DNA of 62,902 nucleotides from Gammaproteobacteria bacterium (GCA_016744375.1 JADGEM010000022.1:1-62902), one strand, 5' to 3'; numbered from the stretch's first letter, positions 18,361 to 27,633 are shown. The notes: generated by a model from the letters alone, not told the origin. Numbers and translations are program-made.

Positions 18361-19482
18361 CTAGTTTCTGACTTCACGCCAGTTTTCTATGGCTTCATAT
18401 TCTGAAGGATAGTCTTCAGACCAGACATACTTATCGCCTGTCAGCTTATCACCAGATAATGCCTTTAAAAATTCAACCAGATCTTTTTGTTCAGAACTGC
18501 TTAAGCCCAGCTTTTTCATGCGCGAATCTTTATTTGAATCTTCGCCGCCGCCATTATTATAAAAAGCAACCACATCTTCTAAAGACTTAATCATGCCGTT
18601 ATGCATATAAGGTGCAGTATGAGTCAGTTCACGTAAAGAAGGTGTCAGGAATGTACCCATATCAGAGCCATCAGCAGCATGTTTATGAACATGAGCACCC
18701 GTATCCCGCTTCAGATTCAGATAGTTTTCAACGCCCATAAACATGTTATAAGCAAGGAATGCCTGATGGCGATTGGTATCCATAAAGACGTCCCAGTTTT
18801 CTGGAACACCGGTATTGTATGCCTTGCCATCAGTAAAATTTGCACCATTATGACACTGGATACAACCTGCTTTGCCTTTAAAGACAGATTTACCACGTTT
18901 AGCAGAAGCAGACATTTGTCCTTTATCAAAAGGAACATTTTTAGAAGTTAATGTTTTCAGATATTCAGGAATGGCTTTACGGATTGAACCGTTTGAAGGC
19001 TCACCATAACCAGCATCTTTAAACATCTTAACGTAAACAGGATCCTGCTTGGCACGTTCCTGCATGATACGCATATCCATATTCATAATGTAATCTTCTG
19101 TGAGCATGCCACGAGTTACATCATTCAGATTAGTACCAAGACGGCCATCCCACATCCAGCGGTTCTGATGAACTGCATTGATGACAGTCGGACTGTTTCT
19201 GAAATGCTTATTGCCCGGATAACCATCTGATAAAGCCATGCCGTCAGCATAACCCTTCTCAGGGTTGTGACAATGTGCACAGGAAATCGCAGCATCACCG
19301 GAGAGACGAGGATCAAAGAACAGGCGCTTGCCCAGCTCCGCTTTCGCCTTATTAATTTTTACAGATGGCAGTGGGCCGATATCAGGATAATTAGACGCTG
19401 CTTGTGCATTAACAGTCAGTGCTAACCCCAGACCCATTGCAACTGAAACGAGTAGTCGTTTTTTTGTTGCTCGGATACCCAT
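18361..19482 (-). CDS. idrP: Di-haem cytochrome c peroxidase-family periplasmic protein (IdrP1/IdrP2 type)
   Basis: From the ATG at 19482 this protein has 373 residues: a Sec signal (MGIRATKKRLL, cleavage near NAQAA), then two CxxCH haem sites (C68-H72 and C207-H211) in a CCP/MauG fold (ELGKRLFFDPRLSGD and TAPYMHNGMIKSLEDVV). I rejected the frame start at 19503 because a GGAGG site lies inside those extra codons, 7 nt before 19482. It is the first gene of the four-gene operon, 19 bp ahead of the second peroxidase. It differs from that one by being soluble rather than a lipoprotein. Confidence 0.84.
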   Translation of the reverse strand: MGIRATKKRLLVSVAMGLGLALTVNAQAASNYPDIGPLPSVKINKAKAELGKRLFFDPRLSGDAAISCAHCHNPEKGYADGMALSDGYPGNKHFRNSPTVINAVHQNRWMWDGRLGTNLNDVTRGMLTEDYIMNMDMRIMQERAKQDPVYVKMFKDAGYGEPSNGSIRKAIPEYLKTLTSKNVPFDKGQMSASAKRGKSVFKGKAGCIQCHNGANFTDGKAYNTGVPENWDVFMDTNRHQAFLAYNMFMGVENYLNLKRDTGAHVHKHAADGSDMGTFLTPSLRELTHTAPYMHNGMIKSLEDVVAFYNNGGGEDSNKDSRMKKLGLSSSEQKDLVEFLKALSGDKLTGDKYVWSEDYPSEYEAIENWREVRN

Positions 19483-19984
19483 AGGTTTCCTCCACTTAAT
19501 CATTATTATGAATACAATTAAAGTTGTTATCCAAAAATCATATATTAACGATTAATAATAAAACTGTTTATTAATGTTAAATATCATTTTTGACTTAACC
19601 AAGTTTTGCAAGAAGCATACCTATTGTGTTTTTTATATATTTTTCAAAAAGATACAACATATATGATTAAAATATCAGAAAATATTCCCCTATTTTTTAT
19701 AATAGATTGATCACCTTGTTCATAATTGCTTCACTTACTGGTTTATTTTGTTCAATTTGAATAGTTTATACATATAGTTGAGCATACCCCGATATGTCGG
19801 AATTGAATTAATTAAGCCTTTATTGATCAAGATCAAGTTACTGGAGAGTGAAAATGGGATTAGCAGTATTTTTTTACATAATTCTTTAAGAAATAATTCT
19901 TTTGGCAAAGAGTGCTTTGCTTCCAATAAACCTTATATTGATAGAAATACTGATAGAAATAGTGATGGAAATAGTGAAGTGATA
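19483..19984. other. Regulatory intergenic region upstream of the idr operon
   Basis: This 500-bp AT-rich region lies between the idr operon start and the 3' end of a DUF1289 gene. It holds a perfect FNR/ANR box (19823-19836), a short open frame with a ribosome site at 19854-19889 and a 3 x 12-bp tandem repeat (19939-19974). The region probably carries the idr promoter; I could not fix the -10 element. Confidence 0.6.
19823..19836. promoter_or_regulatory. Perfect FNR/ANR-type binding site
   Basis: TTGATCAAGATCAA matches the consensus TTGATnnnnATCAA at every fixed position. Its centre is about 347 bp upstream of the first idr start codon on the minus strand. Oxygen-responsive control of iodate reduction would make sense for a respiratory system. 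Against it, the distance implies a long 5' leader, and the dyad could instead act on a plus-strand transcript. Confidence 0.65.
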
Positions 19985-20224
19985 TTATTTTACCTGCTTT
20001 TTTCGTAATTCAACTTTATTCAGAATTTGCTTTTTTTGTTCCTCACTAATATTCGTCCATTGCATGATTTCTTGCATACTCCGAAAGCATCCAAGACAGA
20101 TATCATTTTCATCCAGACAACAGCTTCTGATACAAGGAGAATATTTGTCTATCTTTTTTCCCAGTATGGAAATATTGTCTGTTTTCGAACTGAGATAATT
20201 ATTTTTTTGATTTGTATTAATCAT
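19985..20224 (-). CDS. DUF1289 family small cysteine-rich protein
   Basis: The 79-residue protein contains the DUF1289 signature SPCIRSCCLDENDICLGCFR, with cysteines spaced C-x3-CC-x7-C-x2-C, followed by a helical basic tail. The family is widespread in Proteobacteria; a metal-binding role is plausible but not established. It lies 55 bp downstream of the esterase-like gene on the same strand and could be co-transcribed with it. Confidence 0.85.
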   Translation of the reverse strand: MINTNQKNNYLSSKTDNISILGKKIDKYSPCIRSCCLDENDICLGCFRSMQEIMQWTNISEEQKKQILNKVELRKKQVK

Positions 20225-20279
20225 AAAATGGATTCTTTTGAAATATTTGCAAAGCTTCTTCCTTTTTCAAACATGTCGA

Positions 20280-21650
20280 TTAATTAATTAATAATTTTAG
20301 AGCTGTTGTCGTATCCGTAAAAATAACTGCATCAAATTGATCCGCCAGATGGGTGTAGGTGTAATGAGAATCCATTTCATCATGAGGTCGATAGACTATG
20401 CCCACATGACGCTGTAGACGTTTCCTGTTCATCATATTTATTACTTCAGGTTGATGAAGATCAAGCATAAGAGATGGCAGACCTAAGGAATGCAATAAAG
20501 CTTCATTACTATCAGGATGAGCTATTAACAATCTTTTAATTTCAACTGGGCTATTCCAGTCATCTGCCGCAACAACTCCCCCCTTATAAGTCAACATACC
20601 AATAGAAAAAACATTCTGCTTAAATTTCTGACGCATAAGCTGCCCCAGGTTCAACATTCCATTTTCTCTCATTTGTGTTGCTCGGGCATCACCCAGATGA
20701 GAATTATGTGCCCATACAATTGTTTTTGGCTTATTTAGAGAATCAAATACTGCCAGAAATGATTCCATCATATGTCGATCACGCATATTCCATGAATCTG
20801 AGTCACGACCGGTCAAATATTGAATACGAAAACTTTTCTCAGCATTTTTAACAATCCTGGCATTTTCCTGAGCATAAAAGAAGTCAGTGCGGTTGATCTC
20901 GGGATTGTTTTCAGGACATGGAAAGCGGCAAAGAGAGAAATCCCGAAATTGTTCAAGCACATCAGACTCACAACTCAGCCCAATATTCCCCGCAATAGTT
21001 TTTCCATAATTGTGTAAGTTGTTATTAAAGCGGGAGAAGCAATTATAACGCTGTCTTGCCTGTTGAGATGCAAGAGGTGAAAGCCATTGTAAATAATCTA
21101 TGACAGCCATTCTGGATCGATCAAAACTATAAATATCAATACCATGCAGAGTGACTTTCTGTTCACCTTCAGGCAACTCTGCATTATATTTTTTTAACCA
21201 GCGAATAAAATTAAGTGTCACATAATTATTCCACAGCCAGGCACCCTGGGGATTAGATACATTTAAAACCTGCTCTGCTGTCAGTGGAATTAAGGATTGG
21301 ACATATTGGTTAATAAGGTGAATATTGGGTAAATCCCCTTCCAGAACAATTAATCTAAAATTCCTTTCCTGAATGAGTCTTTTACTCAAATTGACACGCT
21401 GTTGATAAAATTCATTTGTGCCATGGGTCGAATCACCAATCAACACATAAGGTCTGTTAGCAATCAGCCTCATTACTGGCTGTAAATCATTAAGATTAGC
21501 TAATGGAACAACCGATTTTTCTAATAATGAATATTCAAACGCGGCATCATCATAGGAATAGAGAATAACTGGAAAAAATAATAATAAGAAAAACAAATAA
21601 AGTCGTGGGGTATTTTTTAATTTAATATTTATTTTAATAAGAGTTGTCAT
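20280..21650 (-). CDS. Erythromycin-esterase-family protein
   Basis: The 456-residue protein has an N-terminal hydrophobic segment (about 14-32, LYLFFLLLFFPVILYSY) suggesting export or membrane anchoring. The domain shows the family motifs IGDSTHGTNEFYQQR (near residue 73), GIDIYSFDRSR and WAHNSHLGDARATQM. Members include EreA/EreB and many uncharacterised homologues, so macrolide hydrolysis should not be assumed. Its 5' end, including the start codon, lies in a 179-bp segment repeated exactly at 30413-30591. Confidence 0.82.
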   Translation of the reverse strand: MTTLIKINIKLKNTPRLYLFFLLLFFPVILYSYDDAAFEYSLLEKSVVPLANLNDLQPVMRLIANRPYVLIGDSTHGTNEFYQQRVNLSKRLIQERNFRLIVLEGDLPNIHLINQYVQSLIPLTAEQVLNVSNPQGAWLWNNYVTLNFIRWLKKYNAELPEGEQKVTLHGIDIYSFDRSRMAVIDYLQWLSPLASQQARQRYNCFSRFNNNLHNYGKTIAGNIGLSCESDVLEQFRDFSLCRFPCPENNPEINRTDFFYAQENARIVKNAEKSFRIQYLTGRDSDSWNMRDRHMMESFLAVFDSLNKPKTIVWAHNSHLGDARATQMRENGMLNLGQLMRQKFKQNVFSIGMLTYKGGVVAADDWNSPVEIKRLLIAHPDSNEALLHSLGLPSLMLDLHQPEVINMMNRKRLQRHVGIVYRPHDEMDSHYTYTHLADQFDAVIFTDTTTALKLLIN

Positions 21651-21652
21651 AT
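21474..21652. repeat. 179-bp direct repeat, left copy (5' end of the esterase gene)
   Basis: By direct reading this segment is identical over 179 bp to 30413-30591, in the same orientation. It covers the first 59 codons of the esterase-family gene plus 2 bp upstream of its start. The two copies bracket about 8.8 kb of accessory DNA. Confidence 0.92.
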
Positions 21653-22113
21653 AAATGACCTGCGCAAAGTAATTTCTACATCATATCTTTTATATAGCCC
21701 TAAAACTGGTAGAAATCAATTCATTCAGAAACTTGCTTATCAATGGGATAAGGATTTCTGAGGGATTAATTTTTTAAATTACCTAAATAAGTACTATCCG
21801 AAACCAGACACGTATCAATACGAACAGTTTTCCAGACAAGTTTTATTTGTAACTATTCAGCATGAATTTCTAAAAAGATGAAAAAAAGAACTTGACAGAC
21901 TTTTTATGTAATTTTTGAAAATTTTACTGCTTGAAGAGTGCACCGCTATTATAGTGTTAAACGATCTGACTGATCCATAGCGATCTTTTAAAAAGCAAAC
22001 CATTCCCCTTGGGGTCATAAAATTGATATTGGCTTAAATCGATCGACAGATCAAAATGAAATAAAAAGCCTCATGATACAATTGCTCTATTAAATGAGTA
22101 ATTGGGAACTTGA
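21653..22113. other. Intergenic region between the esterase gene and the IS66-type remnant
   Basis: About 460 bp of AT-rich sequence with no supported gene. It should contain the esterase promoter on the minus strand and the left end of the IS66-type element; I could not define an inverted repeat for that element. Confidence 0.45.
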
Positions 22114-23526
22114 GTGAAATTAGACGGCATTGATATTGATGGCACATTGAAAGAGTTGGAATCAACGCTCGCCAGTGAGAAAGATTGTTCGCCAGCGTTA
22201 AAGTCAATGATTGGTATATTGATTTTAATCGTTAAACTCTTAACCAACCGCATGGGTTTGAATAGCAGTAACAGTAGTAAACCACCGTCAAGTGGTCCCA
22301 ATAGACTTAAAACAAATAAAAAGAAATCAGGAAAAAAGCCTGGCGGTCAAAAAGGCCATAGTGGAACAACACTCAAGCAGATTAATGGGCCTGATGAAGT
22401 TGAGATAATACAAATTGATCGCAGAAGTATACCAAGAGGCTACTATAAAGAGTTAGCGCCAGAAATACGTCAAGTCTTTGATATTGATATATCACGGAAT
22501 GTCATCGAATATCAGGCTCAGGTTCTACAAGATGAAAATGGCAAACGATTTGTTGCACCGTTTCCAAAGGATGTGACTAAAGCAGTTCAATACGGCAAGA
22601 CATTAAAGGCCCATGCCGTTTATATGTCACTGTACCAACTATTACCTTACAAGCGGGTAGAAGAATATTTTACAGAATAGTTACAAATACCCATCAGTCA
22701 GGGTTCACTGTTTAACTATAATAAAGAAGCCTTTAAAAACTTAGCGGGTTATGACCGGATCGCAAAAGATCAATTGGCTGCATCCCAAATCGTTCATGTG
22801 GATGAGACCGGGATTAATATTAACAGCAAGTGACATTGGTTACATTGTGCCAGTAACACTTTATGGACTTACTTCTTCCCTCATGAAAAGCGAGGAACTG
22901 TGGCCATGGATAAAATCAATATCATTCCTCGATTTAAAGGGATTTTATGCCATGATCATTGGAAACCTTATTATCGTTATGATGGTTGCTTGCATGCATT
23001 ATGTAATGCACATCATTTGAGAGAACTGACCAGTGCACACGAGCAAGATAAGCAAGAATGGGCTGGCATGATGAAGGCATTTCTTGAAGAGATAAATAGT
23101 GCAGTTCATGATGCAGGTAATTCTCTTGATAAAAAGCATGCCGATAACTATCGACAAAAGTATCGGTTATTACTGGAGAATGCAGAAAAAGAGTGTCCTC
23201 CGCCTGATGAAACACAGCGAACGGGTAAACGGGGACGAGTTAAACGAAGTAAAGCACGAAACTTACTGGAACGATTAATCAATTACGAAAATGACGTGCT
23301 ACGATTTATGGAAAATCCAGATGTACCTTTTACCAATAACCAAGGTGAAAATGATATCAGGATGACCAAAGTACAACAAAAAATATCAGGCTGCTTTCGA
23401 AGCACAGAAGGTTCTGAAATATTCTGTCGTGTGCGTGGTTATTTATCAACTTGCCGAAAACATGGGGTAAGTTCCAGTCATGCGATGGAAATGTTATTTG
23501 AGAAAAAGCTACCAGATTTTATCTGA
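22114..23526 (+). pseudogene. IS66-family transposase (TnpC type) with two in-frame stop codons
   Basis: A single reading frame of about 470 codons from the GTG at 22114 encodes an IS66 transposase. It has an N-terminal leucine-rich helix, a linker with SSNSSKPPSSGPNR and KKPGGQKGHSG, the DDE core with VHVDETG and NAHHLRELT, and FTNNQGENDIRMTKVQQK. Two stops interrupt it: TAG at 22678-22680 and TGA at 22831-22833. The TGA sits where HW-rich homologues have tryptophan. Both can be explained by single G-to-A or C-to-T changes, and no frameshift is needed. No tnpA/tnpB partners are visible. The element is probably inactive. Confidence 0.85.
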
Positions 23527-23780
23527 TGGTTTTTAAATAAAAAATTTACGCTGAATAATTACCTTCTTTCTAGGGTTTTTTGAATAAAAACCCTTATTAT
23601 TTCTATCAAAAATCTAGTTTTTTGTGTCACAATAAAGCTAGTTAATAAATTACCACCTCTGTAGCCCTTTAACAGCAATGGATATAGCTGCCAATGATTT
23701 CGCTGGCAGATTCTAGCGCCAGAGTTCCAATACCCAGAGACACCGTCATTCTACGTATTTACACTGGCCAAAATATCCAA

Positions 23781-24497
23781 TTACGCTTGTAAGTTGCTGA
23801 GCTCTATGCAATAGCAGATGCACTTGGTGTAAGACAGCGTCTCTATGCTCGACTCCTGATCACCGGTAGTTTTGTTAACAACAACAACAGGCACATCCAC
23901 GGTGAATGCTGTGGTTTGGCAAATCGGCGTTCCACATTCGCATTGAAATTGGACTGTTGACACGCTCCCACTGGGGTCTGTTTCCTGACAATCAGCCTTT
24001 TGATCAGGATTCAAACAATCACCACCACTGAAATACTCAAAAATGCTTATACCTGCCCATATCGCTCCAGGGACGCCCACTATTGGTACCCATGACGTGG
24101 CGGTATGGGTCTCCGTAGTCGAACTCTGCTCCTCATTCTTCGAAACTAGATCTTGGTTAATCCAGTCCATGATAACATCCGGCCTGAGGGTAGGGTTATC
24201 GAGTAAATTCTGTGCAACAATCCATAGAGAGGCTCGATCGGTGTTATCAGGCAAGACACGCTGTTCTTTACGTAACTGAAATTCACCGTCAGGCGTGCGC
24301 GCTAGAATTGATCCCTTCTCTATAAGAACCTGAAGCAAGGGGCGTTCTCTGATCTTTTTTCGAACAGTAATCACGACCCGCTCAGCTTTGGAAAATTCAA
24401 AGGTGACTATTCTGCGGTCACCCTCTAGCATAAAACTATAAGATAGAGATTTCTCATTTTCGTGAAAAACGATTCGCTCAAGATTTAGTTTTTTCAT
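23781..24497 (-). CDS. Hypothetical protein with a central hydrophobic segment and cysteine-rich C-terminus
   Basis: From the ATG at 24497 (GGAG site 7 nt upstream) the product has 238 residues. The first 130 are charged and soluble-looking. One hydrophobic segment (SWVPIVGVPGAIWAGISIF, about 140-160) follows. The C-terminal 85 residues contain nine or so cysteines, including CECGTPIC and CICYC. A signal-less N-terminus with a Cys-rich tail after a membrane segment could mean a type II membrane protein with an extracytoplasmic disulphide or metal domain. No family was recognised. Confidence 0.6.
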   Translation of the reverse strand: MKKLNLERIVFHENEKSLSYSFMLEGDRRIVTFEFSKAERVVITVRKKIRERPLLQVLIEKGSILARTPDGEFQLRKEQRVLPDNTDRASLWIVAQNLLDNPTLRPDVIMDWINQDLVSKNEEQSSTTETHTATSWVPIVGVPGAIWAGISIFEYFSGGDCLNPDQKADCQETDPSGSVSTVQFQCECGTPICQTTAFTVDVPVVVVNKTTGDQESSIETLSYTKCICYCIELSNLQA

Positions 24498-24588
24498 TTT
24501 CATGCTCCATATCAAATATCAATAATTTTCTGCAATAAAACGACACTAGGTCAGAGCAATAATTTATAAGTAAATATGCCGCTACTAC

Positions 24589-25488
24589 TCAGGCCCGCTT
24601 ACGCCGTCGAACGGCGATCAGCCCGCCAAGTCCACTCATAAGCAGCAGCACCGTAGAAGGCTCCGGGACCTGAGAGGGGGTGCCCACGTCGGCGAATGTC
24701 GTGTTATAGGAGAAGGCTGAACCGCCGTTGGGGTCTTGGATGCGTGCATAGGCGCCCTGTTCGGTGCCCATGAAGGTCGTCTTCGCGCTCATACCGACAA
24801 AGACCGTCGCGATCTCGCCCGGATCCAGCAGGCCGACAGAGATCGAGTCCATCACGTCATCGAAAAGATAGGCCGCGCGAAAACAGAAACCGAAACTGCA
24901 TTCATAGGGCACCGCGTTTCCCGTCATGTTGTTTTGATTCACGATCTCAGCGTTGTTGTAGGTCGAGCGGGCTGTAGCGCTGGCACTGAAGCTGTCGACA
25001 CTGCCGCTCGAGCTTACATCGAACTTGAACTCCGCCTCGACCGGGTCCCCCGCAGCAAAGGTCGTATCGGCGGCGATGTTCGACAGCGTGAAATTGAAGA
25101 ACGGCGCAATCGCCAAGGCCTCGTCGTTGAAATACTCCAGGTACAGGGCGGTCTTGCCTTCCGCGCCGTACCCGGTGAGTTCACCAGTAGTGGCAACGGA
25201 GTAATGGCCGTTACTTTCCACTTTAAGCTCGATACGGGAAAAGCCGTCATCGCGCTGGTAGGCTGCGGCATCGACCGTGTCGGTGGTGGAGCCGAATCCC
25301 GGAACTGTGACGGTATAGCTGCTCGATTCGGTGACGTCGGCAGAGGTTCCACCACTCTTGCTATCCGTGTTGGAGCCACCCGGTGTTTCGGCGGTTGCCT
25401 CGGCGTACACGAATAGCGGGGTGATGATCAGGGCGTGGGCTGGTGCAGTAGCCAGAAGTGTCAAAGCGGCAAGGTAATGTACTTTCAT
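24589..25488 (-). CDS. PEP-CTERM sorting-domain protein, GC-rich insert
   Basis: From the ATG at 25488 (GGAG site) the product has 299 residues: a Sec signal (MKVHYLAALTLLATAPAHA), a beta-rich S/T/G/A body and a canonical PEP-CTERM tail (VPEPSTVLLLMSGLGG, then a basic RRRKR end). Such proteins are cleaved by an exosortase and often glycosylated; no exosortase is encoded here. Its codons are strikingly G+C-rich at third positions compared with all neighbours, which points to recent transfer from a GC-rich donor. Confidence 0.85.
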   Translation of the reverse strand: MKVHYLAALTLLATAPAHALIITPLFVYAEATAETPGGSNTDSKSGGTSADVTESSSYTVTVPGFGSTTDTVDAAAYQRDDGFSRIELKVESNGHYSVATTGELTGYGAEGKTALYLEYFNDEALAIAPFFNFTLSNIAADTTFAAGDPVEAEFKFDVSSSGSVDSFSASATARSTYNNAEIVNQNNMTGNAVPYECSFGFCFRAAYLFDDVMDSISVGLLDPGEIATVFVGMSAKTTFMGTEQGAYARIQDPNGGSAFSYNTTFADVGTPSQVPEPSTVLLLMSGLGGLIAVRRRKRA

Positions 25489-25655
25489 GTAAATCTCCAT
25501 TTTAGTGATAGTAATTTAAAATTTATTTTTAGCTTGAGTCTTTGTCTATAGACCTGAAAACAAATGTTTGATTATGTGAAAAAATTTGACCATAATATTA
25601 TTCTACCGAAAGTACCGGAAATGTATATTGGCGTAAATACACCAACTCGTGAGGA

Positions 25656-26453
25656 ATGACGACTGTGTCAAAAAATGCTCAACCACGGCTGCGTGATGTA
25701 AGGAAAGTTTACCGGTTACTTGGTGAGTGTATCGAAATGGGCTCTGACTCAACTGCTTGGCGTGCTCACCTGCTACAGGGTTTAAGCAATATTATTGGTG
25801 CGCGAGTGGGGCTGTACATGCATCTTCACCAACCGCTGCAGAGCGATGAAAGATTAGAAGACGTAGTAGCCAGTGGTTTTCTCGATACCGATCAACAGGC
25901 ATTGTGGCAACACTATCAGGAAGAACAAGCGCAAAAGGACGATCCCTATCATTTGAGTTATTTCGACAATCATCATCGACCATTGCGTACGCGCACCCTG
26001 AATGAAGTAGTGGAGGCTCGGCTGTGGAAGCGCTCACGGCATTACAACGACTACATTCGAGCCTGTAATTTGAAAGACAGGATTACGACATCATTTCGTT
26101 TGGGCTGTGAGAATGATTCCCCGTTACAGACTATGGTATTCCATCGCGATGTTGTGGATGGTGATTTTGCGTTGAGCGCCAAATACCTGATCAAGCTGTC
26201 GCATCATGAAATGGCTGGCATGCTTGGTAAGCAACTTGTCATACCTGGCTCTCGTTGCGATACAGGAAGTCTGCCTAGGCGAATGGGGCAAGTGCTTGAA
26301 CAATTATTGAACGGTGAGTCGGAAAAGCAGATCGCTACCAGTCTGGGAATTAGTCATCATACGGTAAATCATCATGTGCAACGTGTATACCAACATTTTG
26401 GCGTAAACAGTAGAGCGAAACTAATTGCTTTGCTTAATGGATCGCATTTATAA
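25656..26453 (+). CDS. LuxR-family transcriptional regulator
   Basis: The 265-residue protein has an unassigned N-terminal sensory region (1-190) and a C-terminal LuxR/GerE helix-turn-helix (about 200-262), with LLNGESEKQIATSLGISHHT and VQRVYQHFGVNSRAKL. No receiver domain is visible and the N-terminus does not show an obvious acyl-homoserine-lactone pocket signature. The ATG at 25656 abuts its GAGGA site; the GTG at 25665 is better spaced and may be the true start. It is divergent from the PEP-CTERM gene, which it might control. Confidence 0.8.
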   Translation: MTTVSKNAQPRLRDVRKVYRLLGECIEMGSDSTAWRAHLLQGLSNIIGARVGLYMHLHQPLQSDERLEDVVASGFLDTDQQALWQHYQEEQAQKDDPYHLSYFDNHHRPLRTRTLNEVVEARLWKRSRHYNDYIRACNLKDRITTSFRLGCENDSPLQTMVFHRDVVDGDFALSAKYLIKLSHHEMAGMLGKQLVIPGSRCDTGSLPRRMGQVLEQLLNGESEKQIATSLGISHHTVNHHVQRVYQHFGVNSRAKLIALLNGSHL

Positions 26454-26466
26454 CCTGATTTTTCTC

Positions 26467-26490
26467 GTTCCTACGCTCCTGCGTGGGAAC
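26467..26490. repeat. REP-like palindrome downstream of the LuxR gene
   Basis: A 10-bp stem (26467-26476 with 26481-26490, one G-T pair) encloses TCCT. The sequence resembles a dispersed gammaproteobacterial repeat built on CACGC/GCGTG with GGGAACGCAT. It begins 14 bp past the LuxR stop and may also act as a 3'-end structure. Confidence 0.55.
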
Positions 26491-26543
26491 GCATATGAAA
26501 ACTAAAAGGCATAGATAAACACCTATTTTACCTTTTCGTGGGG

Positions 26544-26699
26544 ATGGGTAAAAAACCCCATGTTGTAAATGTACAAGCTCTTCCCCAAAGTTTTACGCCA
26601 AACCCTACGCCGAACCCTACACCTGTACCTGAACCTACATCCTTAGCGTTATTGGGACTTGGCTTAGCAGGTTTTGGTTTTTCAAGAAAAAAGAAATAA
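26544..26699 (+). pseudogene. C-terminal remnant of a PEP-CTERM protein
   Basis: An open frame of 51 codons from the ATG at 26544 ends with a perfect PEP-CTERM tail: VPEPTSLALLGLGLAG, then FGFSRKKK and TAA. It is preceded by a PNPTPNPTPVP proline spacer. There is no signal peptide or body domain, so this is the truncated end of a larger exported protein. It is followed by a good terminator at 26740-26763. Confidence 0.75.
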
Positions 26700-26739
26700 C
26701 CAACCTAAATAAAGGTTATTTCCAAGGCACTTACTTCAT

Positions 26740-26763
26740 AAGCCTCAATAGTTACTGAGGCTT
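26740..26763 (+). terminator. Intrinsic terminator
   Basis: AAGCCTCA and TGAGGCTT form a perfect 8-bp stem with an 8-nt loop, followed by a T-run. It lies 41 bp past the PEP-CTERM remnant. The rest of 26764-27072 shows nothing I can support. Confidence 0.8.
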
Positions 26764-27072
26764 TTTTATGTCTAGTTCATGTAAGCCTAGCAAGTCAACC
26801 CAAAAATACACTCGACGAATTAGGATTAATTTCTACTTATTTAACATATGACCCGTTATACGGAATTGGTACGGGGTAACGTTTATCACCCAAAATCATC
26901 CCTCACTCATTAGCCAGAATATTATCATTATTCTGGCATTAAGGCACATTTTCGTGTTTTTTCTGTGTTTTGAGTAATCTGGGTAATTCTGTACTGGTGC
27001 TATCTGGAAATGAAACAAGGAGTGATTAAAAGCTCTCACTTGCTGCTTTAGGTCAGCTTTTACCAATTCAAA

Positions 27073-27633
27073 TTATGCAGCAACCCTCTTTGCTAAACTT
27101 AAGAAGTCATTATTGTGCTCATATTCATTTCTGGTTTCTTCAATGGCAACATTTAAATCATGAATCGCTTTTAATGTATCAATATCATTGTCCTGGATAT
27201 TAAGTTTGTTTTTCTTAAAAAGCCAAATAGCAACATCTAATACATACCAATAATCCACTTTTCCTGAAACGATTGAACAAGGGAATGGTTCATTACTAGC
27301 TGATTCTCCACGCGCATATTTACTCAGATTTTGTTTTGTGCACCCAAACAAGTTTGCCATTTCAGATAAATTAGCTATGTAAGGACCTGCCTTAATTAAT
27401 TTAGCATGAGGTATTGCCTGAGTAATGGCTTCAATCGCTGATTTAATGGCATCAAAAGCAGTAGACGATTCTCTGGTAAAATCTGCCGCTAAATAACCTA
27501 CTTTTCCAACACCCATAACAGCATCATCACATCCTGTTTCAAACAGCGCATCAAGATATTGTTCTGCATCTTCATTCGAGTGAAGTGAGAATATAATTTG
27601 AAATTGGTAGTTATTCATTATCATCTTCCTCAA
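27073..27633 (-). CDS. HTH-domain protein, likely DNA-binding partner of a HicA-like gene
   Basis: The 186-residue protein has an alpha/beta N-terminal half (to about 95) and a helix-turn-helix-like segment (ANLFGCTKQNLSKYARGES, about 112-130), resembling the excisionase/regulator fold. The C-terminus is helical and charged. Its start overlaps the upstream gene by 23 bp, implying a two-gene operon. Gene order and the operator upstream suggest the antitoxin or repressor half of a toxin-antitoxin-like pair. The next possible start, MNNYQFQ at 27618, gives a cleaner N-terminus. Confidence 0.65.
   Translation of the reverse strand: MRKMIMNNYQFQIIFSLHSNEDAEQYLDALFETGCDDAVMGVGKVGYLAADFTRESSTAFDAIKSAIEAITQAIPHAKLIKAGPYIANLSEMANLFGCTKQNLSKYARGESASNEPFPCSIVSGKVDYWYVLDVAIWLFKKNKLNIQDNDIDTLKAIHDLNVAIEETRNEYEHNNDFLSLAKRVAA

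Noticed and set aside
19939..19974. CRISPR-like repeats (3 x 12 bp TGATAGAAATAG).
   Set aside because: The units are contiguous, without spacers, and too short for CRISPR. It is a minor tandem repeat.
25014..25416. Long frames on both strands inside the PEP-CTERM gene (24736-25416 plus, 25014-25379 minus).
   Set aside because: They are shadows that stay open only because the gene is GC-rich. The minus-strand frame with signal peptide and PEP-CTERM tail is the real one.
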